Shown: piece after piece, positions 42,576 through 54,020 of the stretch
Layout: every line of letters begins with the position of its first letter
How positions within the stretch are numbered: position 1 is the first letter of the stretch
From: an uncultured Erwinia sp.
GTDB lineage: Bacteria > Pseudomonadota > Gammaproteobacteria > Enterobacterales > Enterobacteriaceae
Assembly: GCA_945290265.1 (NCBI GenBank)
Contig: CALYQW010000010.1
Location: 30,839-94,838, forward strand
Direction of reading: 5' to 3'
Length of the DNA stretch: 64,000 nucleotides
Notes under the pieces: model-generated
Databases searched by the model: none
The model's input: the letters and a program-made list of their open reading frames with translations, nothing else
Told to the model about the DNA's origin: nothing
Made by a program: the position numbers and the translations under genes

Positions 42576-43685
42576 TTATTCTGCACCAGGAGCGATGGTA
42601 ATAAACGACTGTTGCTGTGCCTCAGAGAGCAAGCGCTGCTGGAAAGCCGCGGCCTGCTGACGTGAGTTAAACGGGCCTAACTGGACGCGATAAACATTAT
42701 CACCTTTGCTTACCGCGCCGGTTACACCAAATTTGTTGCCCAGGCTGGATGCCATCTGGCGGGCGCGAGTTTCATCGCGCAGAGCGCCAACCTGCACCAG
42801 CCAGTTACCGCTACGGCTGGCGGCAGCGACAGGGGCCGTGCGGGCTGCGACTGCCGGCGCAGTAGTCGTGGCGGCGTCGGCAGTGGCGGCATCGCTGCCT
42901 TCCAGTATCCCTGACGGCAGCGGCTGAGCGGCACCGAGGAAACCGTTGCTGCGCACCGGTGCGCCCATGCTGTTTCCGCCGCTAAGCGTACTGTTATCTA
43001 CCGGCTGGATATCCTGGGGCGCTGCGGTGGGTGGTGCGCTGCTGCTTTCTGCAGCGCCCATGCTGGTCATTCCACCGCTGATATCGGGGCGTGCCGGCAG
43101 GGCATAGGTTTGTTTAGCAATCGTGGTACCCAGTGTGCCAGGGCCGGACAGGCTGCCATCCGGGGCAACCGCAATATAATCCAACTTAACCCGGGTATTG
43201 TTCGAAATATTTAACCGGTCAGCGGCGGTGCGGGTGAGGTCGATAATCCTGCCCGGGGTATAAGGGCCGCGATCGTTAACCCGTACCACTATCATCCGGC
43301 CATTGGCCAGGTTTGTAACGCGCACATAGCTGGGCAGTGGCAGGGTCGGGTGTGCGGCGGCCATTGCATTCGCATCAAACTCTTCGCCCGTGGCGGTGCG
43401 GTTGCCGTTATTTTCCTCACCATAGGACGAGGCAAGGCCGGTTTGCGTAAAGCGTGACGGATCCTGAATCACCTTGTAGCTGTTACCGTTAACCGAATAA
43501 TTCTGACTGGTGGCAGGATTAAATGGTTCGTAGCGCGGTTCTGCACCACTGATTTCCACCACCGGGCCATTCCACACAGGCTGTTGCGCCTGTTGCAGCG
43601 GAGACTGCTGCTCACTGTCCGTAGTGCAGGCTACCAGCATGGCGGATGCCGATGCCAGCGCAATCCAAAGCAAGCCCTTACGCAT
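42576..43685 (-). CDS. rlpA: Septal/rare lipoprotein A, lytic transglycosylase-like RlpA
   Basis: Outer-membrane lipoprotein, 369 residues: signal and lipobox (MLVACTT, Cys20), a double-psi beta-barrel domain (residues ~95-185 with ASSYGEENNGNRTATGEEF and MIVVRVNDRGPYTPGRIIDLT), a long Ser/Ala/Pro-rich linker, and a C-terminal SPOR domain (GNWLVQVGALRDETRARQMAS in parts) that binds denuded glycan at the septum. AGG is 6 bases before ATG 43685; the longer frame lacks a signal. Unlike the E. coli copy, the DPBB domain keeps acidic and Asp/His-type residues usual for active forms; activity is not proven. Confidence 0.93.
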   Translation of the reverse strand: MRKGLLWIALASASAMLVACTTDSEQQSPLQQAQQPVWNGPVVEISGAEPRYEPFNPATSQNYSVNGNSYKVIQDPSRFTQTGLASSYGEENNGNRTATGEEFDANAMAAAHPTLPLPSYVRVTNLANGRMIVVRVNDRGPYTPGRIIDLTRTAADRLNISNNTRVKLDYIAVAPDGSLSGPGTLGTTIAKQTYALPARPDISGGMTSMGAAESSSAPPTAAPQDIQPVDNSTLSGGNSMGAPVRSNGFLGAAQPLPSGILEGSDAATADAATTTAPAVAARTAPVAAASRSGNWLVQVGALRDETRARQMASSLGNKFGVTGAVSKGDNVYRVQLGPFNSRQQAAAFQQRLLSEAQQQSFITIAPGAE

Positions 43686-43695
43686 GTTTTGCCTC

Positions 43696-44808
43696 TTATA
43701 CATTCCTGGATAACAGTTTCCGATGGGTGTGGATCGACATAATAATCCCAAACCCGGCCATAAGTACGATCAACGCAGAGCCGCCATAACTCACCAGCGG
43801 CAGCGGAACCCCGACCACCGGCAGGATACCGCTCACCATACCAATATTCACAAAGACATAGACGAAGAAGATCAGCATCAGCCCGCCAGCCATCACCCGA
43901 CCAAAGGTGGTTTGTGCTTTGGCTGCCATGGTCAGACCGCGCATAATCAACAGCACATAGAGTACCAGCAGCACCAGCACCCCAACTAATCCTAATTCTT
44001 CCGCCAGTACGGCAAAGATAAAGTCAGTATGACGTTCCGGTAAAAATTCGAGCTGTGACTGGGTGCCGTGCAGCCAGCCTTTGCCGCGCAGGCCACCGGA
44101 ACCGATAGCAATCTTGGACTGAATTATATGGTAACCCGCGCCCAGCGGATCGCTTTCCGGATCCAACAGCATCATCACGCGGTCGCGCTGATAGTCGTGC
44201 ATCAGGAAGAACCACAGGATGGGAATAAAGGCCGCCACCAGCAGGACGGCAATAAGGATCAGCCGCCAGCTCATCCCGGACAGGAACAGGACAAACAGTC
44301 CGGAAGCCGCGATCAGGATCGAGGTGCCGAGATCGGGCTGAGCTGCCACCAGCAGGGTAGGCATAAAGATCAGCATCAGGGCGATAGCGGTATTTTTCAG
44401 CGTTGGCGGACAAACATCGCGGTTGATAAAGCGCGCGACCATCAGCGGAACGGCAATTTTAGCGATTTCGGAGGGCTGAAAACGCACCACGCCCAGATCG
44501 AGCCAGCGCTGTGCCCCTTTACTGATATGACCAAAGGCATCTACTGCAATCAGCAGCACCACGCAGACAATATACAGATAGGGCGCCCAGCCTTCATAGA
44601 CCCGGGGCGGGATCTGCGCCATCACCAGCATCACGATGGTGCCCATGGCGATTTGACCCAGCTTGCGCTCCATCATGCCAGGATCCTGGCCACTGGCACT
44701 CCACATCACCAGCGCACTGTAAACCAGTAGCGCGGCGATAATCAGACAAAAAGTAGGGTCAATATGAATGCGGTTCCAGATTGTTCGTTTCTGATGGCTG
44801 TCATTCAT
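43696..44808 (-). CDS. mrdB: Rod-shape SEDS glycosyltransferase RodA (MrdB)
   Basis: Peptidoglycan glycosyltransferase of the elongasome, 370 residues with ~10 membrane helices. It carries the SEDS signature near the end ([32 protein letters not shown] in parts) and the periplasmic loop [26 protein letters not shown]. It partners PBP2 encoded just upstream on the same strand, 3 bases away. Confidence 0.97.
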   Translation of the reverse strand: MNDSHQKRTIWNRIHIDPTFCLIIAALLVYSALVMWSASGQDPGMMERKLGQIAMGTIVMLVMAQIPPRVYEGWAPYLYIVCVVLLIAVDAFGHISKGAQRWLDLGVVRFQPSEIAKIAVPLMVARFINRDVCPPTLKNTAIALMLIFMPTLLVAAQPDLGTSILIAASGLFVLFLSGMSWRLILIAVLLVAAFIPILWFFLMHDYQRDRVMMLLDPESDPLGAGYHIIQSKIAIGSGGLRGKGWLHGTQSQLEFLPERHTDFIFAVLAEELGLVGVLVLLVLYVLLIMRGLTMAAKAQTTFGRVMAGGLMLIFFVYVFVNIGMVSGILPVVGVPLPLVSYGGSALIVLMAGFGIIMSIHTHRKLLSRNV

Positions 44809-44811
44809 GGA

Positions 44812-46716
44812 TTATTCGCCTTCATAGCCTGGTGGCGTGGGAGCCGAATCAGGCAGATTAGTATTGTTATCGCCAAGAATAATATGATCGAGGATCTGGC
44901 GCATAATGGTGCCGACGGCCGGTCCGGTACCGCCATTTTCGAGGATCATGGAAACGGCAACACGCGGATTATTATAGGGGGCAAAGGCGGTCATTAATTT
45001 ATGATCGCGCAGCCGTTCAGTCAGCTTATGGGCGTTATAAGTCTCATTGGCTTTCAGACCAAAGACCTGGGCGGTTCCTGACTTGGCGGCAATTTTATAC
45101 GGTGCGGTATCAAAGCTTTTACGCGCCGTTCCGTTCGGCCGGTTGGCTACGCCATACATCCCGTCTTTGGCAATTTCCCAGTAACCGCTGTGAATGTCGG
45201 CAATCGGCGAACTGTCCGGCTGGCGCCAGGGCACCCGCACGCCGTTCTCCACGCTGTCCATCAGCAGGTGAGGGGTTTTCACCACGCCGTCATTAATCAG
45301 GATCATCAGTGCCTTATTCATCTGTACCGGTGTGGCTGTCCAGTAACCCTGACCAATTCCCACCGGGATGGTGTCTCCCTGATACCACGGTTTTTTGAAA
45401 CGCTTCATCTTCCATTCGCGGGTTGGCATATTTCCGGCGGTTTCTTCCACCAGATCGATGCCGGAAAGATGACCATAACCGAATTTACTCATCCAGTAGC
45501 TCAGGCGATCGATGCCCATATCATAGGCTACCTGGTAAAAGAAGGTATCAGCGGATTCTTCCAGCGATTTAGAAACATTCAGTCGGCCATGCCCCCAGTG
45601 CTTCCAGTCGCGGAAGCGTTTTTCTGAACCGGGCAGTTGCCACCAGCCGGGGTCAAACAGGCTGGTATTACGGGTGATCACCCCGGCGGTCAGTGCCGAT
45701 ACCGCAATATAAGGTTTGACCGTCGAGGCCGGTGGGTAGGCTCCCTGAGTGGTGCGGTTGATCAGCGGGCGATTGTCATCACGCAGCAGCGCGTTATAGT
45801 CTTTGCTGGAGATACCATCGACAAACAGATTAGGGTCATAGCTCGGCATGGAGACCATCGCCAGCACGTCACCGTTCCGCGGGTCGGTCACCACCACCGC
45901 TGCGCGGCTACCCGCCAGCAGCGTTTCAATATACTGTTGCAGTTTAAGGTCAATGGTCAGATAGATATCGCGTCCGGCCTGAGGTGGCTGCTCGTGCAGC
46001 TGGCGTATCACCCGACCGCGGTTATTAACCTCCACCTCTTCATAGCCGGTTTTACCGTGAAGGACATCTTCGTAGTAACGTTCAATACCCAGCTTACCGA
46101 TATCATGGGTGGCGGCGTAGTTAGGCCATTTACCATCTTTATCCAGCCGACTGACGTCACGATCGTTAATTTTAGACACATAGCCCAGCACGTGGGTGAG
46201 CGCTGAACCATAAGGATAGTAGCGGCGTTGATAGCCTTTGATTTCTACCCCAGGGAAACGGTACTGATTCACAGCAAAACGGGCCACCTGAACGTCGTTC
46301 AACCCGGTTTTTACGGCAATAGAAGTGAAGCGACGTGAGCGCTTACGTTCTTTGGTAAAGGTGGCGATATCGTCGTCGGTCAGATCAACGATCGGTCTCA
46401 GCTCCTGCAGGGTTTGTAGCAGGTTATCCACCTTTTCAGGCACCAGTTCTATCTGATAAATGGTACGGTTAAGCGCCAGCGGAATACCGTCTCGGTCGTA
46501 AATAATGCCGCGACTGGGCGCCACCGGCACCAGCTTAATGCGGTTTTCGTTCGAGCGGGTGCGGTAATCATCGAAATGAACGATTTGCAGGCGATAAAGA
46601 TTCGCAACCAGCACGCCGGAAAGCAGTATGATGCCGAGAAAGGCGATAAGAGCCCGCCGGACAAACAGCGTTTGTTCGGCAGTATAGTCACGAAAGGCGT
46701 TACGTTGTAATTTCAT
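44812..46716 (-). CDS. mrdA: Penicillin-binding protein 2 (MrdA)
   Basis: Elongasome transpeptidase, 634 residues, with one N-terminal membrane helix (residues ~20-44), the PBP dimerisation domain, and a transpeptidase domain containing the active Ser in YPPASTVKPY, SxD in EESADTFFYQ and KSGTAQVF. Start matches the E. coli protein (MKLQRNAFRDYTAEQ). Operon with mrdB downstream and rlmH upstream. Confidence 0.97.
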   Translation of the reverse strand: MKLQRNAFRDYTAEQTLFVRRALIAFLGIILLSGVLVANLYRLQIVHFDDYRTRSNENRIKLVPVAPSRGIIYDRDGIPLALNRTIYQIELVPEKVDNLLQTLQELRPIVDLTDDDIATFTKERKRSRRFTSIAVKTGLNDVQVARFAVNQYRFPGVEIKGYQRRYYPYGSALTHVLGYVSKINDRDVSRLDKDGKWPNYAATHDIGKLGIERYYEDVLHGKTGYEEVEVNNRGRVIRQLHEQPPQAGRDIYLTIDLKLQQYIETLLAGSRAAVVVTDPRNGDVLAMVSMPSYDPNLFVDGISSKDYNALLRDDNRPLINRTTQGAYPPASTVKPYIAVSALTAGVITRNTSLFDPGWWQLPGSEKRFRDWKHWGHGRLNVSKSLEESADTFFYQVAYDMGIDRLSYWMSKFGYGHLSGIDLVEETAGNMPTREWKMKRFKKPWYQGDTIPVGIGQGYWTATPVQMNKALMILINDGVVKTPHLLMDSVENGVRVPWRQPDSSPIADIHSGYWEIAKDGMYGVANRPNGTARKSFDTAPYKIAAKSGTAQVFGLKANETYNAHKLTERLRDHKLMTAFAPYNNPRVAVSMILENGGTGPAVGTIMRQILDHIILGDNNTNLPDSAPTPPGYEGE

Positions 46717-46750
46717 CCGCTGTTTTACTGTACCCGGTTATACCTGACCG

Positions 46751-47221
46751 TTATTCACGGTGATAGGGATGATTTGTTGTAATGCTCCATGCGCGATATA
46801 AACTCTCTGCGACCAGCACCCGCACCAGCGGGTGAGGCAGGGTCAGTGTTGAGAGCGACCAGCTCTGCTCGGCTGCGGCTTTGCAGGCGGGAGACAATCC
46901 TTCCGGCCCGCCAATTAACAGGCTGACATCGCGGCCATCCTGTTTCCAACGTTCAAGCTGCGTAGCCAGCTGTGGGGTATCCCACGGCTGTCCCGGAATA
47001 TCCAGGGTGACGATGCGATTGCCCTTACCTGTGGCGGCCAGCATCATCTCCCCCTCTTTTTCCAGAATGCGTTTGATATCGGCGTTTTTCCCGCGTTTTA
47101 CGGCGGGGACTTCAGTCAGCTCAAACGGCATATCTTTCGGAAAGCGCTGCAGATAGGTGATAAAACCGGTCTGCACCCAGTCCGGCATTTTGGTACCCAC
47201 AGCAACCAGTTGCAGCTTCAC
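46751..47221 (-). CDS. rlmH: 23S rRNA pseudouridine-1915 N3-methyltransferase RlmH, GTG start
   Basis: SPOUT methyltransferase, 156 residues, acting on 70S ribosomes. Begins with GTG ([20 protein letters not shown]), 3 bases after the rsfS stop, and ends with the knot motif [47 protein letters not shown] (in parts). Near-identical to E. coli in pattern. Confidence 0.96.
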   Translation of the reverse strand: MKLQLVAVGTKMPDWVQTGFITYLQRFPKDMPFELTEVPAVKRGKNADIKRILEKEGEMMLAATGKGNRIVTLDIPGQPWDTPQLATQLERWKQDGRDVSLLIGGPEGLSPACKAAAEQSWSLSTLTLPHPLVRVLVAESLYRAWSITTNHPYHRE

Positions 47222-47224
47222 GGC

Positions 47225-47542
47225 TTAACTCCAGAGCTTTTCCAGTTCATACAGTTGACGGCTCTCTTCCTGCATGACGTGCACAATGGCTTCCCCCAGA
47301 TCAACCACCACCCAGTCAGTGTCGGCACGGCTGTCCACGCTGAACGGGCGCAGGCCAGCCTGGCGGGCTTCATGAACCAGGTGACTGGCAATCGACGAAA
47401 CATGGCGGGTTGAAGTGCCAGTGCAGATAATCATGCAGTCTGTGATGTTGGATTTACCCTGCACATCAATGGTGACGATGTCCTGAGCTTTCAGATCGTC
47501 AATCTTATCAATGATAAAGTTTTGGAGTGCTGTACCTTGCAA
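47225..47542 (-). CDS. rsfS: Ribosome silencing factor RsfS, TTG start
   Basis: Binds uL14 and blocks subunit joining in starvation; 105 residues, the E. coli length. The first codon is TTG ([20 protein letters not shown]), with AGGGGG 6 bases upstream and no other in-frame start. The [23 protein letters not shown] segment and the C-terminal YELEKLWS are typical. cobC, which separates rsfS and nadD in E. coli, is absent here. Confidence 0.95.
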   Translation of the reverse strand: MQGTALQNFIIDKIDDLKAQDIVTIDVQGKSNITDCMIICTGTSTRHVSSIASHLVHEARQAGLRPFSVDSRADTDWVVVDLGEAIVHVMQEESRQLYELEKLWS

Positions 47543-47653
47543 AAGGTTCCCCCTGTGGTTTTTAGTTTGAGAGGTTATCGCACAGCATGGATATGCGCGG
47601 AAACGGTAACCGTAACATGACGTTTTAAACAGGTAGCGGTCAGCCCCTTAAAA

Positions 47654-48337
47654 TTAGCCGCGCAGTGTAGCATGGTCATAAGAATTCCGATACAAACCTT
47701 CACTTTCGATAAAGGCGCTGACGGCGGGCGGCAGCAGCTCTGCGGCGCTGGCTCCGGCATGGTGGCGCTGACGAATTTGGGTGGCCGAAATATCAATTAG
47801 CGGTGTTTCAGCCAGATACACTTTCCCTGCCGCACAGCGCTGTAATACCTGGGGTTCCCGCGTATGATATTGTTCCAGCCAGCGCTGCAGTTCGGGTGTT
47901 TCCATGTGGGTGGGATAGCCCGGACGCTGACAGACCAGCAGATGACAGAGCGTCAGCAATTCCTGCCAGTGGTGCCATTTATGCAGAGTAATCAGCGAAT
48001 CCTGACCAATAATAAAGGCCAGTGGCTGTTGCTCTCCTCGCTCGGCACGCACTTCGCGCAGCGTCTCAACAGTATAAGAGGGGGTACTGCGCCGCATCTC
48101 CCGCAAATCAAGGGTAAACAGTGGATTACCGGCAATCGCCAGCTCAACCATTTTTGCCCGCTGCGCTGGCGAGGCTTCCGGCTGCGGTCGGTGTGGCGGC
48201 ACATTATTTGGCAGCAGCGTCACCTGCTGGAGTCCGGTAATCGCTGCCAGTGCTTCCACCGGCTTCAGATGGCCGTAATGAATGGGATCGAAGGTGCCGC
48301 CAAACAGCGCCTGCAGTAGCGGAGTTTCAGAGTTCAC
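47654..48337 (-). CDS. nadD: Nicotinate-mononucleotide adenylyltransferase NadD, GTG start
   Basis: Makes deamido-NAD from NaMN and ATP, 227 residues, slightly longer than E. coli (213). The GTG start at 48337 has AGG 6 bases upstream inside holA's end; it overlaps holA by 11 bases. The nucleotidyltransferase motif [19 protein letters not shown] and the ISATQIRQR motif are intact. Confidence 0.95.
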   Translation of the reverse strand: MNSETPLLQALFGGTFDPIHYGHLKPVEALAAITGLQQVTLLPNNVPPHRPQPEASPAQRAKMVELAIAGNPLFTLDLREMRRSTPSYTVETLREVRAERGEQQPLAFIIGQDSLITLHKWHHWQELLTLCHLLVCQRPGYPTHMETPELQRWLEQYHTREPQVLQRCAAGKVYLAETPLIDISATQIRQRHHAGASAAELLPPAVSAFIESEGLYRNSYDHATLRG

Positions 48338-49358
48338 AAAAACCTGCCGGGAAAGTGGGATGGCACAGCGCCAGCGTCAGGGTTTCCAGCTCCCGCCAGA
48401 TCGACTGACCATAATCCTGCTTTAATGTCAGTTCAATTTGGGTCAGCATATGTACCGCCTGGGTCAGCCGCGCCAGGTCAAGGCGCTGTAGCGCCTCGCT
48501 GAACAGCGGCCGACGGTTTTGCCACACCCGATGCTGATCGAACAGCGCGCGTATTGGCGTGGTGGATTGCTGGCGTTGCAGCGTAACCAACAGCAGCAGA
48601 TCGCGTTGCAGCGTGCGGAGCAGGATCACCGGCTCGCTGTCTTCACTGCGCAGCTGATGCAGAATATGCAGCGCCCGCTTGCTTTTGCCTGCCAGCAAGG
48701 CGTCTGTCCACTGGAAAGGCGTGAAATGGGCAGCATCGTTGACGGCTTCGCTGACGCGCGGCAGGGTCAGTTTACCATCCGGCCACAGCAGCGACAGGCG
48801 TTCCAGTGCCTGTGACAGTGCCAGCAGATTACCTTCATAGTTATAGCACAATAGCTGACAGGCAGCGTCGTCGAGCACCAGTTGCCGGCTTTTGGCGCGC
48901 GCATTCACCCAGCGCGGCAGCTGAGCATGCTCCGGGGTCTGGCAGGGAACCAGCACGGCATTTACCATCAGTGCCTTATACCAGGCACTGTTTTCCTGGG
49001 CTTTGGTCAGCTTTGTGGCGCGCAAAATCAGCAGAACATCACTGTGCAGCAGGGTTGACAGCGTCAGTAACGGCTCACTCATGGTCGCCGGTGGGCCATT
49101 TTCCGGCAGGATCAGCAGCAGGGTTTGTCGGCTGGAAAACAGGCTCAGTTCCTGACAGCTGGCGAAAACGCTCTGCCAGTCGGTGCTGCTGTCGAGAAGA
49201 ACGCTGATATTTTCGCTGAACCCCTGCTGGCGGGCGGCGGCCAGAATCTCATCCTGGGCTTCCTGCAGCAGTAAGGGTTCACTGCCACTCAATAAATAGC
49301 AGGCGCGCAGCCCCTCACGAAGCTGCGCGCCAAGCTGTTCAGGGTAAATCCTGATCAT
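48327..49358 (-). CDS. holA: DNA polymerase III delta subunit HolA
   Basis: Clamp-loader delta subunit that opens the beta clamp, 343 residues, the E. coli length. It starts [34 protein letters not shown], with a three-domain AAA-like layout lacking Walker motifs. Overlaps lptE (ATGA) upstream and nadD downstream, so the leuS-lptE-holA-nadD unit is tightly coupled. Confidence 0.95.
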   Translation of the reverse strand: MIRIYPEQLGAQLREGLRACYLLSGSEPLLLQEAQDEILAAARQQGFSENISVLLDSSTDWQSVFASCQELSLFSSRQTLLLILPENGPPATMSEPLLTLSTLLHSDVLLILRATKLTKAQENSAWYKALMVNAVLVPCQTPEHAQLPRWVNARAKSRQLVLDDAACQLLCYNYEGNLLALSQALERLSLLWPDGKLTLPRVSEAVNDAAHFTPFQWTDALLAGKSKRALHILHQLRSEDSEPVILLRTLQRDLLLLVTLQRQQSTTPIRALFDQHRVWQNRRPLFSEALQRLDLARLTQAVHMLTQIELTLKQDYGQSIWRELETLTLALCHPTFPAGFCEL

Positions 49359-49957
49359 CGACTGTAAGAACTGTCCGGCTGTGCGGCACCCGCAGACAGG
49401 TTATCCGTGGGTGACGGTTTTCTGTCTTCGCTGATCACCGCCGGATTTTTTTCCGCCGCATGAACCACTAACAGCTTACGCACCAGCTGCTGTGACGCCT
49501 GAGTACGCATTTCACTGACAATGATCTGCTGTTCAGAGTCTTTCGCCAGTGCAGCCAGCGGGTTATCGAAGAATGAACGATAAACCGTGGCGCTGATCGG
49601 GTAGATGCCTTTATTCGGCACCAGTACCTGGGCGCTGACGGTCATCATCATGGAGTATTCAGCGGTTTTACCATCCTGGAAAATCGTGGCGGTATCACGA
49701 CCACTGGTTTCGCCGATCAGGCGCAGCGACGGCAGATTGGTACGGGTTTGCGCCTCCTGACCATCAATAATTTTCACGTTGTTGAGACGCAGTTGCTCAC
49801 GCACCGAACGCGCCAGTGGCCCGTAAGGGTCGGAAGTATCCAGGATCAGGGTTTTCATTTCGTTCGGAACCGCTGTGGTGCCGCGCAGATGATAACCACA
49901 GCCGGCGGTGATCAGCACCGCCAGCGCAATAAAAACAGCAACGAGTGGATGTCGCAC
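49355..49957 (-). CDS. lptE: LPS-assembly lipoprotein LptE, GTG start
   Basis: Outer-membrane lipoprotein that plugs LptD during LPS insertion, 200 residues. The chosen GTG at 49957 is preceded by a perfect AGGAGG 4 bases upstream and gives [26 protein letters not shown], aligned with E. coli's [25 protein letters not shown]; Cys19 is the lipidated residue. The in-frame ATG at 49972 overlaps the leuS stop but would put the Shine-Dalgarno inside the gene. Confidence 0.92.
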   Translation of the reverse strand: MRHPLVAVFIALAVLITAGCGYHLRGTTAVPNEMKTLILDTSDPYGPLARSVREQLRLNNVKIIDGQEAQTRTNLPSLRLIGETSGRDTATIFQDGKTAEYSMMMTVSAQVLVPNKGIYPISATVYRSFFDNPLAALAKDSEQQIIVSEMRTQASQQLVRKLLVVHAAEKNPAVISEDRKPSPTDNLSAGAAQPDSSYSR

Positions 49958-49971
49958 AATTCCTCCTGACA

Positions 49972-52554
49972 TCAGCCCACAACCAGGTTAAGCAGCTTAC
50001 CCGGTACATAAATGACTTTACGAATGGTTACACCATCAAGGTATTTTGCTACCAGAGGCTCCTGAGCAGCGCGTTCTTCTACCTGCTGTTGAGTCGCATC
50101 AGCAGCCACGGTGATTTTACCGCGCACTTTACCATTAACCTGTACCACCACCAGCAGCGAGTCTTCGACCATTGCGGCATCGTCTGCCACTGGCCACGGC
50201 GCATTATCGATCTCACCTGCGCCACCCAGCGCCTGCCACAGAACAAAGCTGGCGTGCGGGGTGAACGGATAGAGCATTTTCACCACGCTTAACAGAGCTT
50301 CCTGCATCAGGGCGCGATCCTGTTCGCTCTCCTGCGGCGCGCGGGTCAGCTTGTTCATCAACTCCATAATAGCGGCAATTGCGGTATTAAAGGTCTGACG
50401 GCGACCGATATCATCGGACACTTTAGCAATGGTTTTATGCAGATCCCGGCGCAGTGCTTTTTGATCGTCGCTCAGCGCGCTGATATCCAGCTGGCCGGCC
50501 GCCCCTTTGGCGGTGTGCTCAAACGCCAGTTTCCAGACGCGTTTCAGGAAGCGGTTAGCCCCTTCCACTCCGGACTCCTGCCATTCCAGGGTCATATCAG
50601 CCGGTGAGGCAAACATCATAAACAGACGCACGGTATCGGCACCGTAGCGCTCAACCATAACATGCGGATCGATGCCATTATTCTTCGACTTCGACATCTT
50701 GCTCATGCCGGCATACACCAGTTCATGGCCTTCGCTGTCGGTCGCTCTGGTAATACGGCCTTTCTCATCGCGCTCTACCTGAGCGTCAACCGGAGAAACC
50801 CAGTTACGCTCGCCATTAGCGCCGGTGTAGTAGAAGGCATCTGCCAGCACCATACCCTGACACAGCAGGCGTTTGGCCGGTTCGTCGGAATCCACCAGGC
50901 CAGCGTCACGCAGCAGCTTATGGAAGAAGCGGAAATACATCAGGTGCATGATGGCGTGTTCAATACCACCAACATACTGATCCACCGGCAGCCAGTAGTT
51001 CGCTGCCGCCGGATCAAGCATCCCTTTATCGTAGTCCGGGCAGGTATAACGCGCATAGTACCAGGAGGACTCCATAAAGGTGTCAAAGGTATCGGTTTCG
51101 CGCAGCGCCGGCTGACCGTTAACCGTGGTTTTTGCCCACTCAGGGTCGGATTTGATCGGGCTGGTGATGCCGTCCATCACCACATCTTCCGGCAGGATCA
51201 CCGGCAGCTGATCGTCCGGCGTTGGGATAACGCTGCCGTCTTCCAGCGTCACCATTGGAATTGGCGCGCCCCAGTAACGCTGGCGCGAAACGCCCCAGTC
51301 ACGCAGACGGTAGTTCACCTTACGCTCACCCACGCCAATAGCGGCCAGCCTGTCGGCAATGGCATTAAATGACTGCTCAAAGGCCAGACCATCAAATTCG
51401 CCGGAGTTGAACAGAGTGCCTTTTTCGGTCATCGCTGCGGTGCTCAGATCCGGTGCGCTGCCGTCAGCCGCCAGGATCACCGGCTTAATGGCTAAGCCAT
51501 ATTTAGTGGCAAATTCCCAGTCGCGCTGATCGTGGCCCGGTACCGCCATCACCGCGCCGGTGCCGTACTCCATCAGCACAAAGTTAGCCACCCAGACCGG
51601 CACCGCTTCGCCTGTCAGCGGATGCACCGCCGACAGGCCGGTCGCCATGCCTTTTTTCTCCATGGTAGCCATATCGGCTTCGGCCATTTTGGTATTACGG
51701 CACTCGTCGATAAATGCCGCCAGTTCCGGGTTACCTGCCGCCGCCTGAGCCGCCAGCGGGTGACCGGCAGCCACCGCCAGATAGGTGACGCCCATAAAGG
51801 TGTCCGGACGGGTGGTGTAAACTTTCAGCTTTTCTGCGTTGTCGGGCACGCTAAACTCGATTTCCACCCCTTCAGAGCGGCCAATCCAGTTACGCTGCAT
51901 GGTTTTCACCTGCTCAGGCCAGCTTTCCAGCTTATCGAGGTCATTCAGCAGCTCATCAGCATAGTCAGTGATTTTAATAAACCACTGCGGGATCTCTTTG
52001 CGCTCTACTTTGCTGTCACAGCGCCAGCAGCAGCCGTCAATCACCTGCTCGTTAGCCAGTACCGTCAGATCGTGCGGACACCAATTCACCGCCGAGGTTT
52101 TCTTGTAGACCAGGCCTTTCTCGTACAGGCGGGTAAAGAACCACTGCTCCCAGCGGTAATATTCCGGCTGACAGGTGGCCAGTTCACGGCTCCAGTCAAA
52201 GCCGAAACCCAGCTGCTTCAGCTGGTTTTTCATGTAAGCGATATTTTCATAAGTCCAGGGTGCTGGCGCGGTATTATTTTTCACCGCCGCGCCTTCTGCA
52301 GGCAGGCCAAAGGCATCCCAGCCAATCGGCTGCAGAACATTTTTGCCCAGCATGCGCTGATAGCGGGAAATCACGTCGCCGATGGTGTAGTTACGCACAT
52401 GGCCCATATGCAGGCGGCCGGAAGGATAGGGAAGCATCGACAGGCAATAGTATTTTTCTTTGCCTTCGTCTTCGGTTACTTTGAAAGTTTGCTGGTTATC
52501 CCAGTGTTGTTGCACGCGGGATTCTATCTCTTCCGGGCTATATTGCTCTTGCAT
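49972..52554 (-). CDS. leuS: Leucyl-tRNA synthetase
   Basis: Class I aminoacyl-tRNA synthetase, 860 residues, the E. coli length. HIGH-type motif [17 protein letters not shown] at ~41-57, a CP1 editing domain ([21 protein letters not shown]) and the KMSKS motif ([15 protein letters not shown]) are present. First gene of the leuS-lptE-holA-nadD unit; ybeL diverges upstream. Confidence 0.98.
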   Translation of the reverse strand: MQEQYSPEEIESRVQQHWDNQQTFKVTEDEGKEKYYCLSMLPYPSGRLHMGHVRNYTIGDVISRYQRMLGKNVLQPIGWDAFGLPAEGAAVKNNTAPAPWTYENIAYMKNQLKQLGFGFDWSRELATCQPEYYRWEQWFFTRLYEKGLVYKKTSAVNWCPHDLTVLANEQVIDGCCWRCDSKVERKEIPQWFIKITDYADELLNDLDKLESWPEQVKTMQRNWIGRSEGVEIEFSVPDNAEKLKVYTTRPDTFMGVTYLAVAAGHPLAAQAAAGNPELAAFIDECRNTKMAEADMATMEKKGMATGLSAVHPLTGEAVPVWVANFVLMEYGTGAVMAVPGHDQRDWEFATKYGLAIKPVILAADGSAPDLSTAAMTEKGTLFNSGEFDGLAFEQSFNAIADRLAAIGVGERKVNYRLRDWGVSRQRYWGAPIPMVTLEDGSVIPTPDDQLPVILPEDVVMDGITSPIKSDPEWAKTTVNGQPALRETDTFDTFMESSWYYARYTCPDYDKGMLDPAAANYWLPVDQYVGGIEHAIMHLMYFRFFHKLLRDAGLVDSDEPAKRLLCQGMVLADAFYYTGANGERNWVSPVDAQVERDEKGRITRATDSEGHELVYAGMSKMSKSKNNGIDPHVMVERYGADTVRLFMMFASPADMTLEWQESGVEGANRFLKRVWKLAFEHTAKGAAGQLDISALSDDQKALRRDLHKTIAKVSDDIGRRQTFNTAIAAIMELMNKLTRAPQESEQDRALMQEALLSVVKMLYPFTPHASFVLWQALGGAGEIDNAPWPVADDAAMVEDSLLVVVQVNGKVRGKITVAADATQQQVEERAAQEPLVAKYLDGVTIRKVIYVPGKLLNLVVG

Positions 52555-52768
52555 GGCGGCCAGTGGTCCTTTTAGAAACTTTTTTAGGTTCGTTCAGATC
52601 CGCATAGCATAGCTGATAAGCATCCGGCGCAACAACAGGAAGCACACCCCAGGCGGGCATTTCTCTGCAGGATAGCGGGCAGACCGCAATTTTCAGCTGT
52701 CGGGCAGGGAAATTTCTATCCGCCAGCTAAAATAGGAATGTTGCCTTCTCAGTCAGACAGGAGAGATT

Positions 52769-53251
52769 ATGAACAGGGTTACTCAGTATTATCGTGAGAT
52801 GTTGTCATCGCTGATCCGCAGGATTGAACAGGGAGAACGCGATATTGATATTCTGGTAGAGAACGCACGCCAGCGCATGAGTAACCGCGGTGAATTAACC
52901 CGCAGCGAGATGGAAGAAGTGATCCATGCGGTGCGCCGGGATTTACAGGAGTTTGCCCGCAGTTATAGCGAGCAGCGTCATGCTGCGGCAGAAAGCGTAT
53001 TTTCCCGGATTATCCGTCAAAGCCTGTGGAAGGAACTGATGGATATTACTGACAAAAGTCAGCTGGAGTGGCGTGAGGTGTTTGAAGATTTAAACCATCA
53101 CGGGGTTTATCAGAGTGGTGAAGTGGTAGGGCTGGGCAATCTGATTTGTGAAAACTGTCAGTTTACCCGGGCAATTTATACTCCGGAAACCCTGAGTCGC
53201 TGTCCGCAGTGTGGTCACGATCGCTTTCAGCGCCAGCCGTTTGAGCCTTAA
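52769..53251 (+). CDS. ybeL: YbeL-family zinc-ribbon protein
   Basis: A 160-residue protein of the YbeL type: helical N-terminal two thirds (MNRVTQYYREMLSSLIRRIEQGERDIDILVENAR in parts) and a C-terminal zinc ribbon with Cys pairs CENCQF and CPQCGHDRF. Function unknown. It diverges from leuS as in E. coli. Downstream E. coli genes (ybeQ-V, hscC, rihA) are missing, so it directly faces gltL. Confidence 0.93.
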   Translation: MNRVTQYYREMLSSLIRRIEQGERDIDILVENARQRMSNRGELTRSEMEEVIHAVRRDLQEFARSYSEQRHAAAESVFSRIIRQSLWKELMDITDKSQLEWREVFEDLNHHGVYQSGEVVGLGNLICENCQFTRAIYTPETLSRCPQCGHDRFQRQPFEP

Positions 53252-53267
53252 AAATCAGTGGGAAGCC

Positions 53268-53287
53268 GGGCGGAGTTATCTCCGCCC
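53268..53287. terminator. Hairpin between ybeL and gltL
   Basis: GGGCGGAG and CTCCGCCC form a perfect 8-bp stem with a 4-base loop between convergent genes; T-runs are weak on both sides. Confidence 0.6.
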
Positions 53288-53294
53288 TGTGCGG

Positions 53295-54020
53295 TTAATG
53301 CAGGATTTTCGCCAGAAACTCTTTTGCCCGCTCTGAGCGTGGGTTAGCGAAGAAATCGTCTTTCGGGGAGTCTTCAATAATCCTTCCTTCATCCATAAAG
53401 ATCACCCGGTTCGCCACCTTGCGCGCAAAGCCCATTTCATGAGTGACTACCATCATGGTCATCCCTTCGTGCGCCAGTTCTACCATCACGTCCAGCACCT
53501 CATTGATCATTTCCGGGTCCAGGGCAGAGGTTGGCTCATCAAACAGCATCGCCACCGGATCCATACACAGGGCGCGCGCAATCGCCACCCGCTGCTGCTG
53601 TCCGCCGGAGAGCTGGCCAGGGAATTTATCCGCATGGGCGCTCAGTCCGACCCGCTGCAGTAATTTCAGCCCTTTCTGGCGCGCTTCTTCTTTATTTCGT
53701 TTCAGGACTTTCACCTGCGCCAGGGTGAGGTTACCGACAATCGACAGATGGGGAAACAGCTCAAAATGCTGGAACACCATGCCGACCTGTGAACGCAGAC
53801 GGGCCAGGTTGGTGTTTTTATCATTGACGGCCACGGCATTCACCTCGATCCGCCCCTGCTGTACCGGCTCCAGCCCGTTAACGGTTTTAATCAGAGTGGA
53901 CTTTCCGGAGCCGGAGGGGCCACAGACCACCACCACTTCACCCTGTCTGACTGCGGTAGAGCAGTCGCTCAGTACCTGAAAGTGGCCATACCATTTAGAA
54001 ACATTTTTCAGGGTAATCAT
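53295..54020 (-). CDS. gltL: Glutamate/aspartate ABC importer ATP-binding protein GltL
   Basis: ATPase of the GltIJKL uptake system, 241 residues. Walker [14 protein letters not shown]-loop, signature [15 protein letters not shown], Walker [14 protein letters not shown] and switch His ([12 protein letters not shown]) are all intact. It directly abuts gltK (no gap). Confidence 0.97.
   Translation of the reverse strand: MITLKNVSKWYGHFQVLSDCSTAVRQGEVVVVCGPSGSGKSTLIKTVNGLEPVQQGRIEVNAVAVNDKNTNLARLRSQVGMVFQHFELFPHLSIVGNLTLAQVKVLKRNKEEARQKGLKLLQRVGLSAHADKFPGQLSGGQQQRVAIARALCMDPVAMLFDEPTSALDPEMINEVLDVMVELAHEGMTMMVVTHEMGFARKVANRVIFMDEGRIIEDSPKDDFFANPRSERAKEFLAKILH

Noticed and set aside
51532-52575. 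347-residue ORF antisense to leuS
   Set aside because: Shadow of leuS with no start signal and no domain.
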